DNA of 64,000 bases from Oscillospiraceae bacterium. Lineage in GTDB: Bacteria; Bacillota; Clostridia; Oscillospirales; Acutalibacteraceae. How positions within the stretch are numbered: position 1 is the first letter of the stretch; each line of letters opens with the position of its first letter. The position numbers and the translations under genes were made by a program. Location of the stretch: NCBI GenBank assembly GCA_003538135.1, contig DPOR01000010.1:4572-68571 (forward strand), written 5' to 3'. Below, piece by piece: positions 15,030 through 24,294 of the stretch. Under the pieces are notes generated by a model. It worked only from the letters and a program-made list of their open reading frames with translations, was not told the DNA's origin and did no database searches.

Positions 15030-16562
15030 TCAGTCCTCGTTCTCTTCCTTGACCTTTTCGACTATCTCGTCGGGTATCGCTTCGCCGTGGTGAACGACGA
15101 GGATGCAGAGAGTCGAGAGGATGAAGGCTATCGGGCAATAGTAGAACAGGGACATATAAGTGCCCGTGAACATACGGACGATGCCGTAGATTATCGGGGT
15201 AGCTATCTGCGCTGAGAAGGTGGCGGTGTAGTAGTAGCCGGTGAAGGTACCGACCTTGTCTATGCCGCCTATCTCGAGCACGAGGGGCAGGGTGTTGACG
15301 GTGATGAACATATTCGCCGCGCCGCCCACGACAAGAGCTATCCAGATGAGCGCTCCGCTGAGTGCGTTGATGTGAAGTATCTCGGTGAGCAGATATGCGC
15401 CGAATGCGATGATGAATATGGCGAGTCCGCCGAGTATGGTCTTTTTGCGGCCGAACTTCTTGCCGAGCCAGCCCGCGGGGATGGCGGCGACTGCGGAGGC
15501 GGCAGCAAAGGCGGTGGTCATGATGGTTGCCTGAGCGGCGGTCTTATGAAGAATCTCATCCGCAAACAGAGCGAAGAAGGTGGAGATGGCGTTCGTGCCG
15601 CAGAAGAGGAAGAACAGACCCATGAGCATGAAGATAAGGCTTCTTCTCTCGCCGGAGGTGAGCTTCTCTTTCTTTCTTGCTTCTTTTTCGGCCTTTGCGG
15701 CCTCTTTTTCAGCCTTGCGTCTTGCCTCTGCGTCGGCTGCCTGATTCATCTCGCCCTTTATCTTAATGCGGCTGTCGGGCTCCTTGACGAAGAAGAGGAT
15801 GATGAGCATACCGATTACCATAACGGCGGCGCCGAGCAGGAAAACGTAGGGGAAGGTGTTGAGCTCGTTGAACTCGGGGGACTTCGAGGAGATTCCCGTA
15901 GCGGCGCAGTAGACAGCCGTGACGATAGTGCCCGCGAACAGGCCGAGTGCTCCGCCTACGCCGCCCATGAGGTTGATGACGGCGTTGCCCTCGGAGCGAA
16001 TCTCGCTCGGGGTAAGGTCGGGCATGAGCGCAACGACGGGAGCTCTCCAGAGCGACATGACAAAGACAAAGAGTATGATGAAGAGCATCGTCAGCGGGAG
16101 AGAATTAAACTTTATCGCAACTAACGGTATAATTGCGAACAGAACTGCCGAAATCGGTGCGCCGAAGATGACGTACGGGCGGCGCTTTCCGAAGCGGGAG
16201 TGGGTGTTGTCGGAGAGCTTGCCGAAGGTCGGCTGGAAGATGACGCCGAAGATGTTGTCAAACGTCATGATAATACCGATGAACAGCGGGACGAGCGTTA
16301 TGCCGCCCGCGGCGGTGGTGACATTCTCACCGTTTGCCGCGGCGAACTCGGCCAATTTCGGAAACGCCTCGTTGAGCTTTGCCGACCACGAGGTTATCGT
16401 GGCGCTGTTGCTGAGCAGATAGTTGAGTATCTTGGTTATGTAGGGATCGTAAATGGCCCATGCGATAGACGACGCAAGGAAACCGAATCCCGTGAGAATC
16501 GTGTGCGGGTAGTGCAGCTTGCCGTTCGGCTTAGCACAGAAATACTGCTTCGCTTTTTCCAT
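15030..16562 (-). CDS. MFS transporter, SLC45/GPH-like
   Basis: A 510-residue membrane protein with about 12 hydrophobic segments. The motif-A-like loop GKLSDNTHSRFGKRRPY between TM2 and TM3 and GWLGKKFGRKKTILGG in the second half are typical of sugar-type MFS carriers (SLC45/GPH relatives). The central cytoplasmic loop (about residues 265-300) is a run of Lys/Glu/Ala repeats. An extracytoplasmic insertion after TM1 (about 50-85) is longer than usual. Substrate unknown; a disaccharide/cation symporter is the best guess. AAGGAGG precedes the ATG. It is monocistronic with its own terminator. Confidence 0.85.
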   Translation of the reverse strand: MEKAKQYFCAKPNGKLHYPHTILTGFGFLASSIAWAIYDPYITKILNYLLSNSATITSWSAKLNEAFPKLAEFAAANGENVTTAAGGITLVPLFIGIIMTFDNIFGVIFQPTFGKLSDNTHSRFGKRRPYVIFGAPISAVLFAIIPLVAIKFNSLPLTMLFIILFVFVMSLWRAPVVALMPDLTPSEIRSEGNAVINLMGGVGGALGLFAGTIVTAVYCAATGISSKSPEFNELNTFPYVFLLGAAVMVIGMLIILFFVKEPDSRIKIKGEMNQAADAEARRKAEKEAAKAEKEARKKEKLTSGERRSLIFMLMGLFFLFCGTNAISTFFALFADEILHKTAAQATIMTTAFAAASAVAAIPAGWLGKKFGRKKTILGGLAIFIIAFGAYLLTEILHINALSGALIWIALVVGGAANMFITVNTLPLVLEIGGIDKVGTFTGYYYTATFSAQIATPIIYGIVRMFTGTYMSLFYYCPIAFILSTLCILVVHHGEAIPDEIVEKVKEENED

Positions 16563-16690
16563 GTCTGGTTATTACCTCCTTAAATGCCGCGCGGCCGTAT
16601 GCCGAGTGCGCGGTCTCAAACAGTGTAATTGTAACATATCTGTCCGGATTTTCAAGTGGTTTTTAAACTTATTGCATAAAAATATTTTAT

Positions 16691-17623
16691 TTATTTAAGA
16701 AAACCGCTGACTATGACCTCCTCGGCCTCCTCCTCGGTCAGTCCGAAGGTCATAAGCTTCAATAATTGGTCGTTGTTTATGCGTCCTATGGCGGCCTCGT
16801 GGACTATCTGCGCGTCGGCATCGTTCGCCGTTATCTCGGGGATAGAGCGGATCTTTGCCTTGTCCATAATTATCGAGTCGCACTGAACATGGGCGCGGCA
16901 GGCGGTGTTGCCGACGGCTCTGGGGTAGAACACCTGCTCGGAGCTGTCCTTGGCGACCGAGCGGGAGACTATCTGCGCGCTCGAATCTCTGCCGTTTAGG
17001 TTCACGGTCATGTTGGAGCGGGCCTTCTGTCTGCCGTGAGTGAGCAGGCGCTCGGTTATGACTATTTTCGCCCGCGCATCAAGCGAGGCTTCCGTCTCGC
17101 GCAGGGTGGAATCGACGCCCGCGAGCTGAATCATCTCCATCTCGCAGTAGGAGCCCTCCTCCATGGTGACCTCGGTCACGGGGTTTAATATCTTTTCGCC
17201 TGTGCCCTCGCCCTCGCCGTAGTGCTTCTCGACATATTTGACTTTTGCGTTTTTGCCGATGAAGAAGCGGTGGATACCGTCGTGCTCGGTCTTTTCGCCG
17301 CCGCAGTTGTGTATGCCGCAGCCCGCGACTATCAGCACGTCCGCACCCTCGCCGACATAGAAATCGTTATACACCTTGTCATTTATTCCGCTCTCGGTGA
17401 TTATGACGGGGATGTGAACCTCCTCGCCCTTTGTGAACGGCTTTATATATATGTTTATGCCGGGTTTGCCGCTTTTGGGCTCTATTGTGATATTCTCGCT
17501 CGACTGCCTTGCGACGCCCTGCCCGTTTCTTCTGATGTTGAACGCGCCTGCGGCAGGCAGCCCGTCCATATCGGCTATCGTGTGCAGAAGCGACATATCG
17601 ACTTTCTTTAACGGCTCGGACAT
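16691..17623 (-). CDS. sufB: SufB/SufD-family Fe-S scaffold protein (minimal SufBC)
   Basis: A 310-residue SufBD-family protein, shorter than E. coli SufB (about 495) because it lacks the N-terminal part. The beta-helix core and C-terminal motif are kept: AHVQCDSIIM (a Cys at the site of SufB Cys405), then VHEAAIGRINNDQLLKL and LTEEEAEEVIV. It should assemble 4Fe-4S clusters on a SufC2-scaffold complex. It starts at ATG 17623, one nt after the sufC TAA, so translation is coupled; the GTG at 17632 would overlap. With only sufC beside it, it matches the two-gene minimal (SmsCB-like) system of anaerobes, with cysteine desulfurase elsewhere. Confidence 0.88.
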   Translation of the reverse strand: MSEPLKKVDMSLLHTIADMDGLPAAGAFNIRRNGQGVARQSSENITIEPKSGKPGINIYIKPFTKGEEVHIPVIITESGINDKVYNDFYVGEGADVLIVAGCGIHNCGGEKTEHDGIHRFFIGKNAKVKYVEKHYGEGEGTGEKILNPVTEVTMEEGSYCEMEMIQLAGVDSTLRETEASLDARAKIVITERLLTHGRQKARSNMTVNLNGRDSSAQIVSRSVAKDSSEQVFYPRAVGNTACRAHVQCDSIIMDKAKIRSIPEITANDADAQIVHEAAIGRINNDQLLKLMTFGLTEEEAEEVIVSGFLK

Positions 17624-17624
17624 A

Positions 17625-18356
17625 TTATTCACCGTCCTTTCTGTTGAAATCGCAGCTCTCCTCGAGCTCGCCGAGCAGCTGCGGGAGAATCTCTTCCTTT
17701 GTGCCTCGAGTGCGTATCTTGCCCTTTTCGACGACTATCATCTCATCGGCAAGCTGCATTATGCGCTCCTGATGCGAGATGACTATAACAGTCTCGTATC
17801 TGTTTTTGCACATCGAGCGGAAGCTCTCGACGAGCATGGCGAAGCTCCAAAGGTCAATGCCCGCCTCCGGCTCGTCGAAAATCGCAAGGTCCACCTTTCG
17901 CGCCATGAGAGTGGCTATCTCGACGCGCTTTACCTCGCCGCCCGAGAGCGACGCGTCAACCTCGCGGTTTAGATATTCGCGCGAGCAGAGCCCGACGCTC
18001 GTCAGGTACGCGCAGCACGCGTCCTCGGGCAGCTCGCTGCCGTGGGCGAGACTCAGAAGCCTGCGCACGGTGAGTCCCTTGAAGCGCGGCGGCTGCTGGA
18101 ACGCGTAGCCGATGCCGAGTTTTGCGCGCTCGGTTATGCTCATGTGCGTTATGTCCGTTCCGTTATAGATTATCTGCCCCGCGGTCGGCTGCTCTATGCC
18201 CATGATGAGCTTTGCGAGCGTGGATTTTCCGCCGCCGTTGGGGCCCGTTATGACAACGAACTTTCCGTCGTCGAAGGTTATGCTGATATCGTCGATTATC
18301 TCGAGCTCGTCGTCGGCGCTGCCGACGGAGAAGGAGACGTTTTTCAGTTCAAGCAT
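17625..18356 (-). CDS. sufC: Fe-S cluster assembly ATPase SufC
   Basis: A 243-residue ABC-type ATPase that powers cluster assembly on the SufB-like partner encoded next. Walker A GPNGGGKST, Q-loop YAFQQPPRFKG (the SufC-typical form), signature LSGGEVKR, Walker B LAIFDEPEAGID and the H-loop VISHQER are intact. The start is ATG 18356, behind AAAGGAAG; the open frame extends to 18566 but that part contains the divergent promoter region. It is first of the two-gene operon. Confidence 0.93.
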   Translation of the reverse strand: MLELKNVSFSVGSADDELEIIDDISITFDDGKFVVITGPNGGGKSTLAKLIMGIEQPTAGQIIYNGTDITHMSITERAKLGIGYAFQQPPRFKGLTVRRLLSLAHGSELPEDACCAYLTSVGLCSREYLNREVDASLSGGEVKRVEIATLMARKVDLAIFDEPEAGIDLWSFAMLVESFRSMCKNRYETVIVISHQERIMQLADEMIVVEKGKIRTRGTKEEILPQLLGELEESCDFNRKDGE

Positions 18357-18514
18357 ATTCTGCTTCCTTTCGCTTAAATATATATGCAGGTTGATTATAC
18401 AGATTTTTCGTTGATATGACAAGATATTTTGCTCCGATATTTGCCTGAGATACGCGGATATTTCGGCAGCGGGCGGTTTTTTATGAGTTTTTTGTAAACA
18501 AAGTCTGATTTTAT

Positions 18515-18543
18515 TTGAATTTTCACCGGAAAGCTGATAGAAT
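18515..18543 (+). promoter_or_regulatory. Promoter of the zinc-ribbon/TPR protein
   Basis: TTGAAT (18515-18520), 17-nt spacer, TAGAAT (18538-18543). It lies in the divergent gap with sufC. Confidence 0.75.
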
Positions 18544-18578
18544 AGAACGGTAATGTTACCGGACAAGGAGGTATCGGT

Positions 18579-20006
18579 TTGTCAGATAAAGAAAACAAGC
18601 AGCCGCTTTCCGAGAACGAGGCTGCCGAAGAAGAGAAAAGCTTTGAGTATGACAGAACGCTTTGCAGCCTGTGCCAGAAGAAGGCCCGCGAAGAGGGCAG
18701 CTATTACTGCGAGGACTGCCGTACCAAGATGATGAAAACGAAGATAAAGGGAGGTCCCGTTGTCGCCGCGCTGCTTTGCGTGTTGGTTTCGCTGCTCGCT
18801 CTTATGCTTTTGGGCGCAAACGCCACTCAGATAAGCGCAATGCTCGAGGCCGATTCCCTTATGAATCAGGGATATGTCAACGCCGCCCTCAACAAGGTGT
18901 CCCAGGCGAACGAGGCAAACGCCGCGTTAAACAAAAGAGACTTTGTTTCGAATCTTTCAAAGACCCTCGGCAATCAGACGATATTCACCCTCGGCTACAG
19001 CGAGACCGTCATGACCGCCAGGCTCTATGCGAGGGGCTACAGCGAGATAGACGCGGGCGGATATCTTGTAAACAACCTCGGTGAGGACGCGGTGAAGTCG
19101 GACGCGAGGCTTTTGGGCGTGCGTAAGTATGTCAAGGCCTATAACAGCTATAACACCATGCAGGAGAAGGCGTATTCCATTCTCCAGAACTATATCAACT
19201 CCGACGCCAAGGATATCCCCTACGACGAGCTTATCGAGAAGCTTGAGGCTCTCAGAGGGCAGGAGGGTGTCGATGATAAGTACATCGACTACTACAAGTG
19301 CTTTGTCGCCATGCAGGCGGACAAGAGCATTGACGTTCAGCTCGGGTTCCTGCTCAAGATGGAAAAGGAATATCCCGAGGGACTTATGATTTACGGCCCG
19401 ACCATAACGGACTATTATTACCGCTCGGGCGACTATGCCAAGGCCATAGAATATGCCGACAAGATGATAGCGAAGAACCGCAACTACTACTCGGCGTATG
19501 AGCAGAAGGTCACGGCTCTGCTTGCAAAGGGCGACGTTGACGACGCGACAAAAGTCTGCGACGCGCTTGACACGGCCGAGAACGCGGCGGGAGTCGCAAG
19601 TGGAGATTACACCTCCTACAGCCTGCGCGCCAACCTCTATTGGTACACCGGCAAGTATGACGAGGCGATAAAGGTCTGCGAGGAGGGTCTTGAGGCCTCC
19701 GGCGGCGATTCTGATATCTACCGCAACGAGGCTATAGCCTATATGCTCAAGGGCGACTACAAGAAGGCCAACGAGTGCGGAAAGGCCGCGTATCAGTTCT
19801 CCATGAACTACGGCGATCTTACGCTCGATATACTCAACACCGCGGCTCTTGCGGCGGGACTTGCAAAGGACGATGAGACCTACAAGTCGATGCAGGATTA
19901 TCTCAAGACCTATAACTATGAGGTAAGCTCGGTTGTCACGGACTGCCTTGCGGGCAAAAAGACCGTCGAGCAAGTCTTCATCACTGACGGAGGTGTCATC
20001 TCATGA
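18579..20006 (+). CDS. Membrane-anchored TPR protein with N-terminal zinc ribbon
   Basis: A 475-residue protein of unknown function. Residues 29-47 hold CSLC and CEDC, a small zinc ribbon. A single membrane helix follows (about 62-82, VVAALLCVLVSLLALMLLG), then an external TPR-type helical-repeat region (about 240-440), with units such as YYRSGDYAKAIEYADKMI, YWYTGKYDEAIKVCEEGL and YMLKGDYKKANECG. This suggests a scaffold, or a sensor with a cytoplasmic zinc finger. It starts at TTG 18579, 7 nt after AAGGAGG. The gene overlaps the next by 4 nt (ATGA), so the two act together. Confidence 0.8.
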   Translation: MSDKENKQPLSENEAAEEEKSFEYDRTLCSLCQKKAREEGSYYCEDCRTKMMKTKIKGGPVVAALLCVLVSLLALMLLGANATQISAMLEADSLMNQGYVNAALNKVSQANEANAALNKRDFVSNLSKTLGNQTIFTLGYSETVMTARLYARGYSEIDAGGYLVNNLGEDAVKSDARLLGVRKYVKAYNSYNTMQEKAYSILQNYINSDAKDIPYDELIEKLEALRGQEGVDDKYIDYYKCFVAMQADKSIDVQLGFLLKMEKEYPEGLMIYGPTITDYYYRSGDYAKAIEYADKMIAKNRNYYSAYEQKVTALLAKGDVDDATKVCDALDTAENAAGVASGDYTSYSLRANLYWYTGKYDEAIKVCEEGLEASGGDSDIYRNEAIAYMLKGDYKKANECGKAAYQFSMNYGDLTLDILNTAALAAGLAKDDETYKSMQDYLKTYNYEVSSVVTDCLAGKKTVEQVFITDGGVIS

Positions 20007-20551
20007 TTTCAACTGTTATCTATTTAATCGGCAAGGTGCTCACCTTCCCGGGTGCATATATAAAGGCTTTCTTCGAGCATCTTATAGCCAGAGCGTTCAG
20101 CATCCCCGTTGAGGATACGAAATATTTAAGAAACACCGACGGCTGCGGCCACGTCGAGCATGACGCGATTGACAGCAAGGCAAAGGCCTTCTTCTATTGC
20201 CTGCTGCCCGGTCTGTTTAACGCGATAATCGGCGCGCCCATGCTCTATATGGGCTTTGCGGGACTGTTCTTCTTCAAGGTTCCCGCCGATTCCTCTACGG
20301 CGCTCATGTTCATTGTCTACTGCCTTATGTTCTACCTCGGCTTCTCCCTGTGCGCGAATCAGTATCCGCTCATGGAGGACGCCATCGGTCTGTGGCATGC
20401 GCTCTACGGCAAGGACGGAGCCAACTTGTTCGTAAAGATAGTGCTCTTTATCCCGACCGCCGCTATTGTTGCGGGCGCGTTCCTTGAGAGATATGCGCTC
20501 AACATTCTTCTCATGGCGGGCGCGGTTGCCGCCGCCGCACTGACGGCATAA
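20003..20551 (+). CDS. Polytopic membrane protein of unknown function
   Basis: A 182-residue protein with about four hydrophobic segments. A cytoplasmic-looking stretch after the first (residues 30-60) includes HVEHD, which could bind metal, but no intact protease motif (HExxH) is present. It is encoded in a 4-nt overlap with the TPR protein, hence translationally coupled and probably a partner of it in the membrane. I do not recognise the family. Confidence 0.7.
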   Translation: MISTVIYLIGKVLTFPGAYIKAFFEHLIARAFSIPVEDTKYLRNTDGCGHVEHDAIDSKAKAFFYCLLPGLFNAIIGAPMLYMGFAGLFFFKVPADSSTALMFIVYCLMFYLGFSLCANQYPLMEDAIGLWHALYGKDGANLFVKIVLFIPTAAIVAGAFLERYALNILLMAGAVAAAALTA

Positions 20552-20564
20552 CAAAAATAAATAA

Positions 20565-20604
20565 GCTGCCTCCGCACAGATCACTCTCTGCGGAGGCACT
20601 TTGC
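20565..20604 (+). terminator. Hairpin terminator after the TPR pair
   Basis: 9-bp GC-rich stem GCCTCCGCA (20568-20576) and TGCGGAGGC (20589-20597), followed by the weak T-tract ACTTTGC. It ends 23 nt before the next gene, so read-through is possible. Confidence 0.6.
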
Positions 20605-20620
20605 AATCGGAGAAACTTTT

Positions 20621-21628
20621 ATGGACTGTAATTTTAAACTTTGCGTTATATGTCCCGGCGATGGGGACGCGGCTGTGAATCTCGCTTATTCGCTCTTGAC
20701 CCGCGAGGACGGAGTGCGTCTTGTGCTCTGCACGGATAACGCGGACGCCGGGAAATTCCCGAAGCCGGCTGAAACCGGCAGGCTGGATTTTGCACACGGC
20801 TCTTTGGAGGCGGTGAACTCCGTTCTCGCTTCGCCCGATGCGCCGCTTGTCATGTTCGCCGAGCCGAATACTACCTTCGCGCCCGGATTTGTCGGCTTGC
20901 TCAACGGCGCCGCCGTCTTTAACGCGGCGGAATCGGAGATTGACGCGCCGCGCAAGCTCTACCGCGACAGCTTTTCGGAGCATGAGGCGTTTTCGCCCGC
21001 AGTCGGCGTGAATTTTGTCATGCGCTCCGAGGTTATAAGCGAGCATAAAATGGGGCTTCTGTCTGCGGACGCGGCGGGCTTTGCGGCCTTTGCCGCCGAG
21101 TATGCCGCATATGAAAGTTTCAAGCCTCTGCACGAGGTGCTGCTCTACGGCGCAAAGCCGATAGAATATACCGCACAGACCTTCGGCATTACGGCAAAAA
21201 GCGTCTCGCCCGCGGGCGGGCTCTCCGCGCTGACGCTCCTGCTCTCCGCCTACTGCGGACTTGACGGAGCCGAAAAGGAGAGCGCTTTCGATATGTTCTG
21301 CGCGGCGGCAAAGCCGTTTTTTGAAAATAGCGCGTATGAGGCGTATGCACTCGCGGCTTTCAATGTCGATTCCGCGCTGCTCAGAGAGGGCTGCCGAGCC
21401 GGCGAGTTCGTCTCGGCGGGCACGAACGCCATGTATAAAGAGGTCACTCTGCCGATTCTCGCCGACGATGTCGTGCGCGATTTCTACGGCGGAAAGCTGA
21501 GCTTCGGCACTCTGCGCCGCTGCGTCGCCGCATGGCTCTATTTCAAGCTCTACCGCATGGGCGGGACGGCGAAGAAGCTCGGCTGCAAAATCTGCTCAAA
21601 GCTCGCCGGGGGTGACCTGAATGTCTGA
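20621..21628 (+). CDS. Glycosyltransferase-like protein without a clear active site
   Basis: A 335-residue protein. Its N-terminal 110 residues resemble a GT-A fold (LCVICPGDGDAAVNLAYSLL opening, MFAEPNTTFAPGFVGLL where a DXD-type strand is expected), but no DXD or EDE motif is visible, so activity is doubtful. The rest is Ala-rich and helical. It overlaps the following glycosyltransferase/CDP-glycerol transferase gene by 8 nt, so a role with that enzyme in wall-polymer synthesis is likely. It could be a catalytically dead partner or a diverged enzyme. Confidence 0.55.
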   Translation: MDCNFKLCVICPGDGDAAVNLAYSLLTREDGVRLVLCTDNADAGKFPKPAETGRLDFAHGSLEAVNSVLASPDAPLVMFAEPNTTFAPGFVGLLNGAAVFNAAESEIDAPRKLYRDSFSEHEAFSPAVGVNFVMRSEVISEHKMGLLSADAAGFAAFAAEYAAYESFKPLHEVLLYGAKPIEYTAQTFGITAKSVSPAGGLSALTLLLSAYCGLDGAEKESAFDMFCAAAKPFFENSAYEAYALAAFNVDSALLREGCRAGEFVSAGTNAMYKEVTLPILADDVVRDFYGGKLSFGTLRRCVAAWLYFKLYRMGGTAKKLGCKICSKLAGGDLNV

Positions 21629-24251
21629 TTTCCCATTCAGAGCCACAATACTCATCCCCGTCTACAATGTCGAAAAATATCTCGACGGCTGCATAAGCTC
21701 GCTCAAGGAGCAGACGGAGCCGTTTGAGAATATGGAGATACTTCTGATAAACGACGGCAGCAGGGACGGCAGCGCGGATATCTGCCGGAGATTGGCGGAC
21801 GAAAATGAAAATGTTTGCTTCTACTCAAAGGAGAACGAGGGACTTTCAAAGACCCGCAACTTCGGTCTGCGCCGCGCTCGGGGCAAGTATATCTTTTTCC
21901 TCGACTCGGACGACACCCTCGCGCCCGATACGGTGAAGAGCGTGGTCGATTATTTCGACACGGTATATGACGAGGTCGATATGGTGACCTATAGAATAAC
22001 GCAGTATTTCAAGAATGCGCCGTCCGTCTATCATTTCAGATACCGCACGCTGACTCATACCGGCGTATACGACCTCGACGACCCGAAAAACAGATTTATT
22101 ACGCAGACGAATATAAATATCTGCGTCAAGAATGACAAAAGCAACGGCATCTTCTTCGACGAGTCGCCGGATTTCAGGCACGAGGACGAAAAATACTGCT
22201 GCGATATCCTGCGCCGCAAGATGAAGATAGGCTATTGCAAAAACGGCGAATACCGCTACAACCGCGGCAACGAGAACAGCATAGTTTCAACCGTTTTTTC
22301 GCCCTATTATATATTCGAAACCTCCATGGCGTTCTATGAGGCGCTGTTCGATTCGTTCGGCGGCAGAGTTCCGCCGTATTTTCAGGGCATGGTTTTCAAC
22401 GACCTTCGCTGGAAGCTCAAGGAGGATAAGCTCCTGCCCTATCACTATTCCCCCGAGGAGTTCGAGCGCGCCAATAAGCGCATAGACGCGCTGCTTGCGA
22501 GAATCGACGAGGACACGATTATCCTGCATCCGTCCGTCAACGAGTATCATATTCACTACTGGCTCTCGCGCAAGCCCGACTGCCATCCGACGGTGCTCGC
22601 GCAGGACGGCAAACTGAGCGTTGCGGCGGACGGGAGAAAAATATTCTCCGCGTCGGCGTTTCCGCTGATGATGAGAAAAATATTTGTCGAAAATAAAAAG
22701 GCGAGGCTGCTCTCGTTTATAAAATCTCCGATTTTTTCGCATCTCGGGCGCGGCGAGTGGAAGATAGTCGCCTCGGTAGACGGCGAAAGGCGCGAGCTCG
22801 AGACGTTTGCTTCCGTTTTCGGCGCGCAGGATTCGGCTGTCAATGTGGTTGATTTCCCGGCGTTTTTCTGCGAGTTTCCCGCGGACGGCAGGCACGAGAT
22901 AAAATTCTTCGTCGTGATACGCGGCGTGGAATACCCCACAAAGCTTTTGGCTGAGCCGACCGCCGTGTTCAGCCGCAAGGTGCGTATGTATGTCCGAAAC
23001 GGCGTGATGTTCACGCTCGAGGGCAGGGCGCTCATAAGCAGGAGCGTCACCGAGGACGAGAAGTACCGCGCCGAGCGGGAGCAGAGCAAGAATTTCAAGA
23101 GAAGCATAAAAAAGCTTCGCAACGCCGCCATAGAATACCGCAGGGCGCACAAGGTCGAGCTCTACTACGATCTGCATACGGTCGATTTCGACAACGGCTA
23201 CTACCAATTCAAAAACGATATAAAGCACAGCGACGGAGTTGAACGCTACTATATCTACAGCCGCGAATATAAAAATATCGACGGGCTTTTCACAAAGGAG
23301 GAGCAGGCGCACCTCGTGAAATTCGGCTCGGAGAGACACAAGCTGCTGTATCTTTCGGCGCGAGTGATATTCACGGCGTTCTACGGCGTGACCCCCGTCT
23401 CTCCGTTCGGCTCGGCGGCGGGCGAGGTGCCCTATGCCGACCTGCTCGATTTCAAGACCGTCTATCTCCAGCACGGAGTGCTTCACGCCTCCCTGCGCTC
23501 GCAGAATTCGGTCGAGCGCTGCCGCGCGGATAAAATCGTTATTTCCGCGCCGTTTGAAAAGCAGAACTACATGACCAACTACCACTATCCGGAGGACAAT
23601 CTCATCCCCACGGGCATGGCGCGTTACGACCATATCGACAGAAATAAAAAGGCGAAAAACAGAATTCTTTTTGCCCCGTCGTGGCGCAAATATCTGACCC
23701 AGGAGATAAATTCCTCGAAGTGGGAGCTGATAGACTCAAAGCTCAAAAACTCCGATTATTTCAGGAATTTCTCGCGCTTTCTTGAGAGCGAAGAGCTGCA
23801 TGAGCTGCTCGAAAAGACGGACACCTATCTCGATGTCAAGCTCCACCCGATAATCGCGGATGCAGAGGGACTTTTTGATATCAAGAGTCCGCGCGTCATT
23901 ATGGCGGGCGCGCACGTTGATATCGAGGACTACGAGATGTTCATAACGGACTTCTCGTCCTTCGTGTTCGACTTCGCCTGTCTCTGCCGCCCCGTGCTCT
24001 ATTTCGTGCCGGACTACGGGCAGTTCAAGGCGGGAATGAACCACTACCGCGAGCTGGATTTACCGTTTGAAAAGGCATTCGGTCCGCTCGTCCTCGACCC
24101 GGACGGCGCGGTGGAAGAAATAAAAAAAGCCGCGGAAAACGGCTTTGATCCGGAACCGATATACGCCGAGCGAATGAGAAACTTCTACTATCCGCTCGAA
24201 AACTGCGCCGAAGCGCTCTACAACGAAGTGAGCTCGTGGGAGCTCAAGTGA
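21621..24251 (+). CDS. Two-domain GT2 glycosyltransferase / CDP-glycerol glycerophosphotransferase
   Basis: An 876-residue TagF-like enzyme. The N-terminal GT2 domain (about 1-230) shows ILIPVYNVEKYLDGCI, LINDGSRDGS, NEGLSKTRNFGL and the metal-binding FLDSDD. A linker of about 250 residues follows. The C-terminal CDP-glycerol phosphotransferase domain (about 500-870) has YLQHGVLHASL, ILFAPSWRKY, KLHPI and TDFSSFVFDFACL, with the conserved His, Trp-Arg and Asp-Ser residues. It would build a glycosylated poly(glycerol phosphate)-type wall polymer at the inner membrane face. No other teichoic acid genes are nearby. A terminator follows directly. Confidence 0.9.
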   Translation: MSDFPFRATILIPVYNVEKYLDGCISSLKEQTEPFENMEILLINDGSRDGSADICRRLADENENVCFYSKENEGLSKTRNFGLRRARGKYIFFLDSDDTLAPDTVKSVVDYFDTVYDEVDMVTYRITQYFKNAPSVYHFRYRTLTHTGVYDLDDPKNRFITQTNINICVKNDKSNGIFFDESPDFRHEDEKYCCDILRRKMKIGYCKNGEYRYNRGNENSIVSTVFSPYYIFETSMAFYEALFDSFGGRVPPYFQGMVFNDLRWKLKEDKLLPYHYSPEEFERANKRIDALLARIDEDTIILHPSVNEYHIHYWLSRKPDCHPTVLAQDGKLSVAADGRKIFSASAFPLMMRKIFVENKKARLLSFIKSPIFSHLGRGEWKIVASVDGERRELETFASVFGAQDSAVNVVDFPAFFCEFPADGRHEIKFFVVIRGVEYPTKLLAEPTAVFSRKVRMYVRNGVMFTLEGRALISRSVTEDEKYRAEREQSKNFKRSIKKLRNAAIEYRRAHKVELYYDLHTVDFDNGYYQFKNDIKHSDGVERYYIYSREYKNIDGLFTKEEQAHLVKFGSERHKLLYLSARVIFTAFYGVTPVSPFGSAAGEVPYADLLDFKTVYLQHGVLHASLRSQNSVERCRADKIVISAPFEKQNYMTNYHYPEDNLIPTGMARYDHIDRNKKAKNRILFAPSWRKYLTQEINSSKWELIDSKLKNSDYFRNFSRFLESEELHELLEKTDTYLDVKLHPIIADAEGLFDIKSPRVIMAGAHVDIEDYEMFITDFSSFVFDFACLCRPVLYFVPDYGQFKAGMNHYRELDLPFEKAFGPLVLDPDGAVEEIKKAAENGFDPEPIYAERMRNFYYPLENCAEALYNEVSSWELK

Positions 24252-24259
24252 TATAGCAA

Positions 24260-24294
24260 GATCCTCCGTAAAACAATACGGAGGATCGTTTTAT
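24260..24294 (+). terminator. Terminator of the glycosyltransferase pair
   Basis: 11-bp stem GATCCTCCGTA (24260-24270) and TACGGAGGATC (24277-24287), then GTTTTAT. It overlaps the last codon of the convergent GH97 gene by a few bases. Confidence 0.92.

Noticed and set aside
17982..18566. N-terminal extension of SufC up to 18566
   Set aside because: The ABC domain starts normally at 18356 behind an RBS; the added codons lie in the divergent promoter region.
22287..23633. 448-codon frame on the minus strand
   Set aside because: It is opposite the GT2/CDP-glycerol transferase, has no RBS and no recognisable domain.
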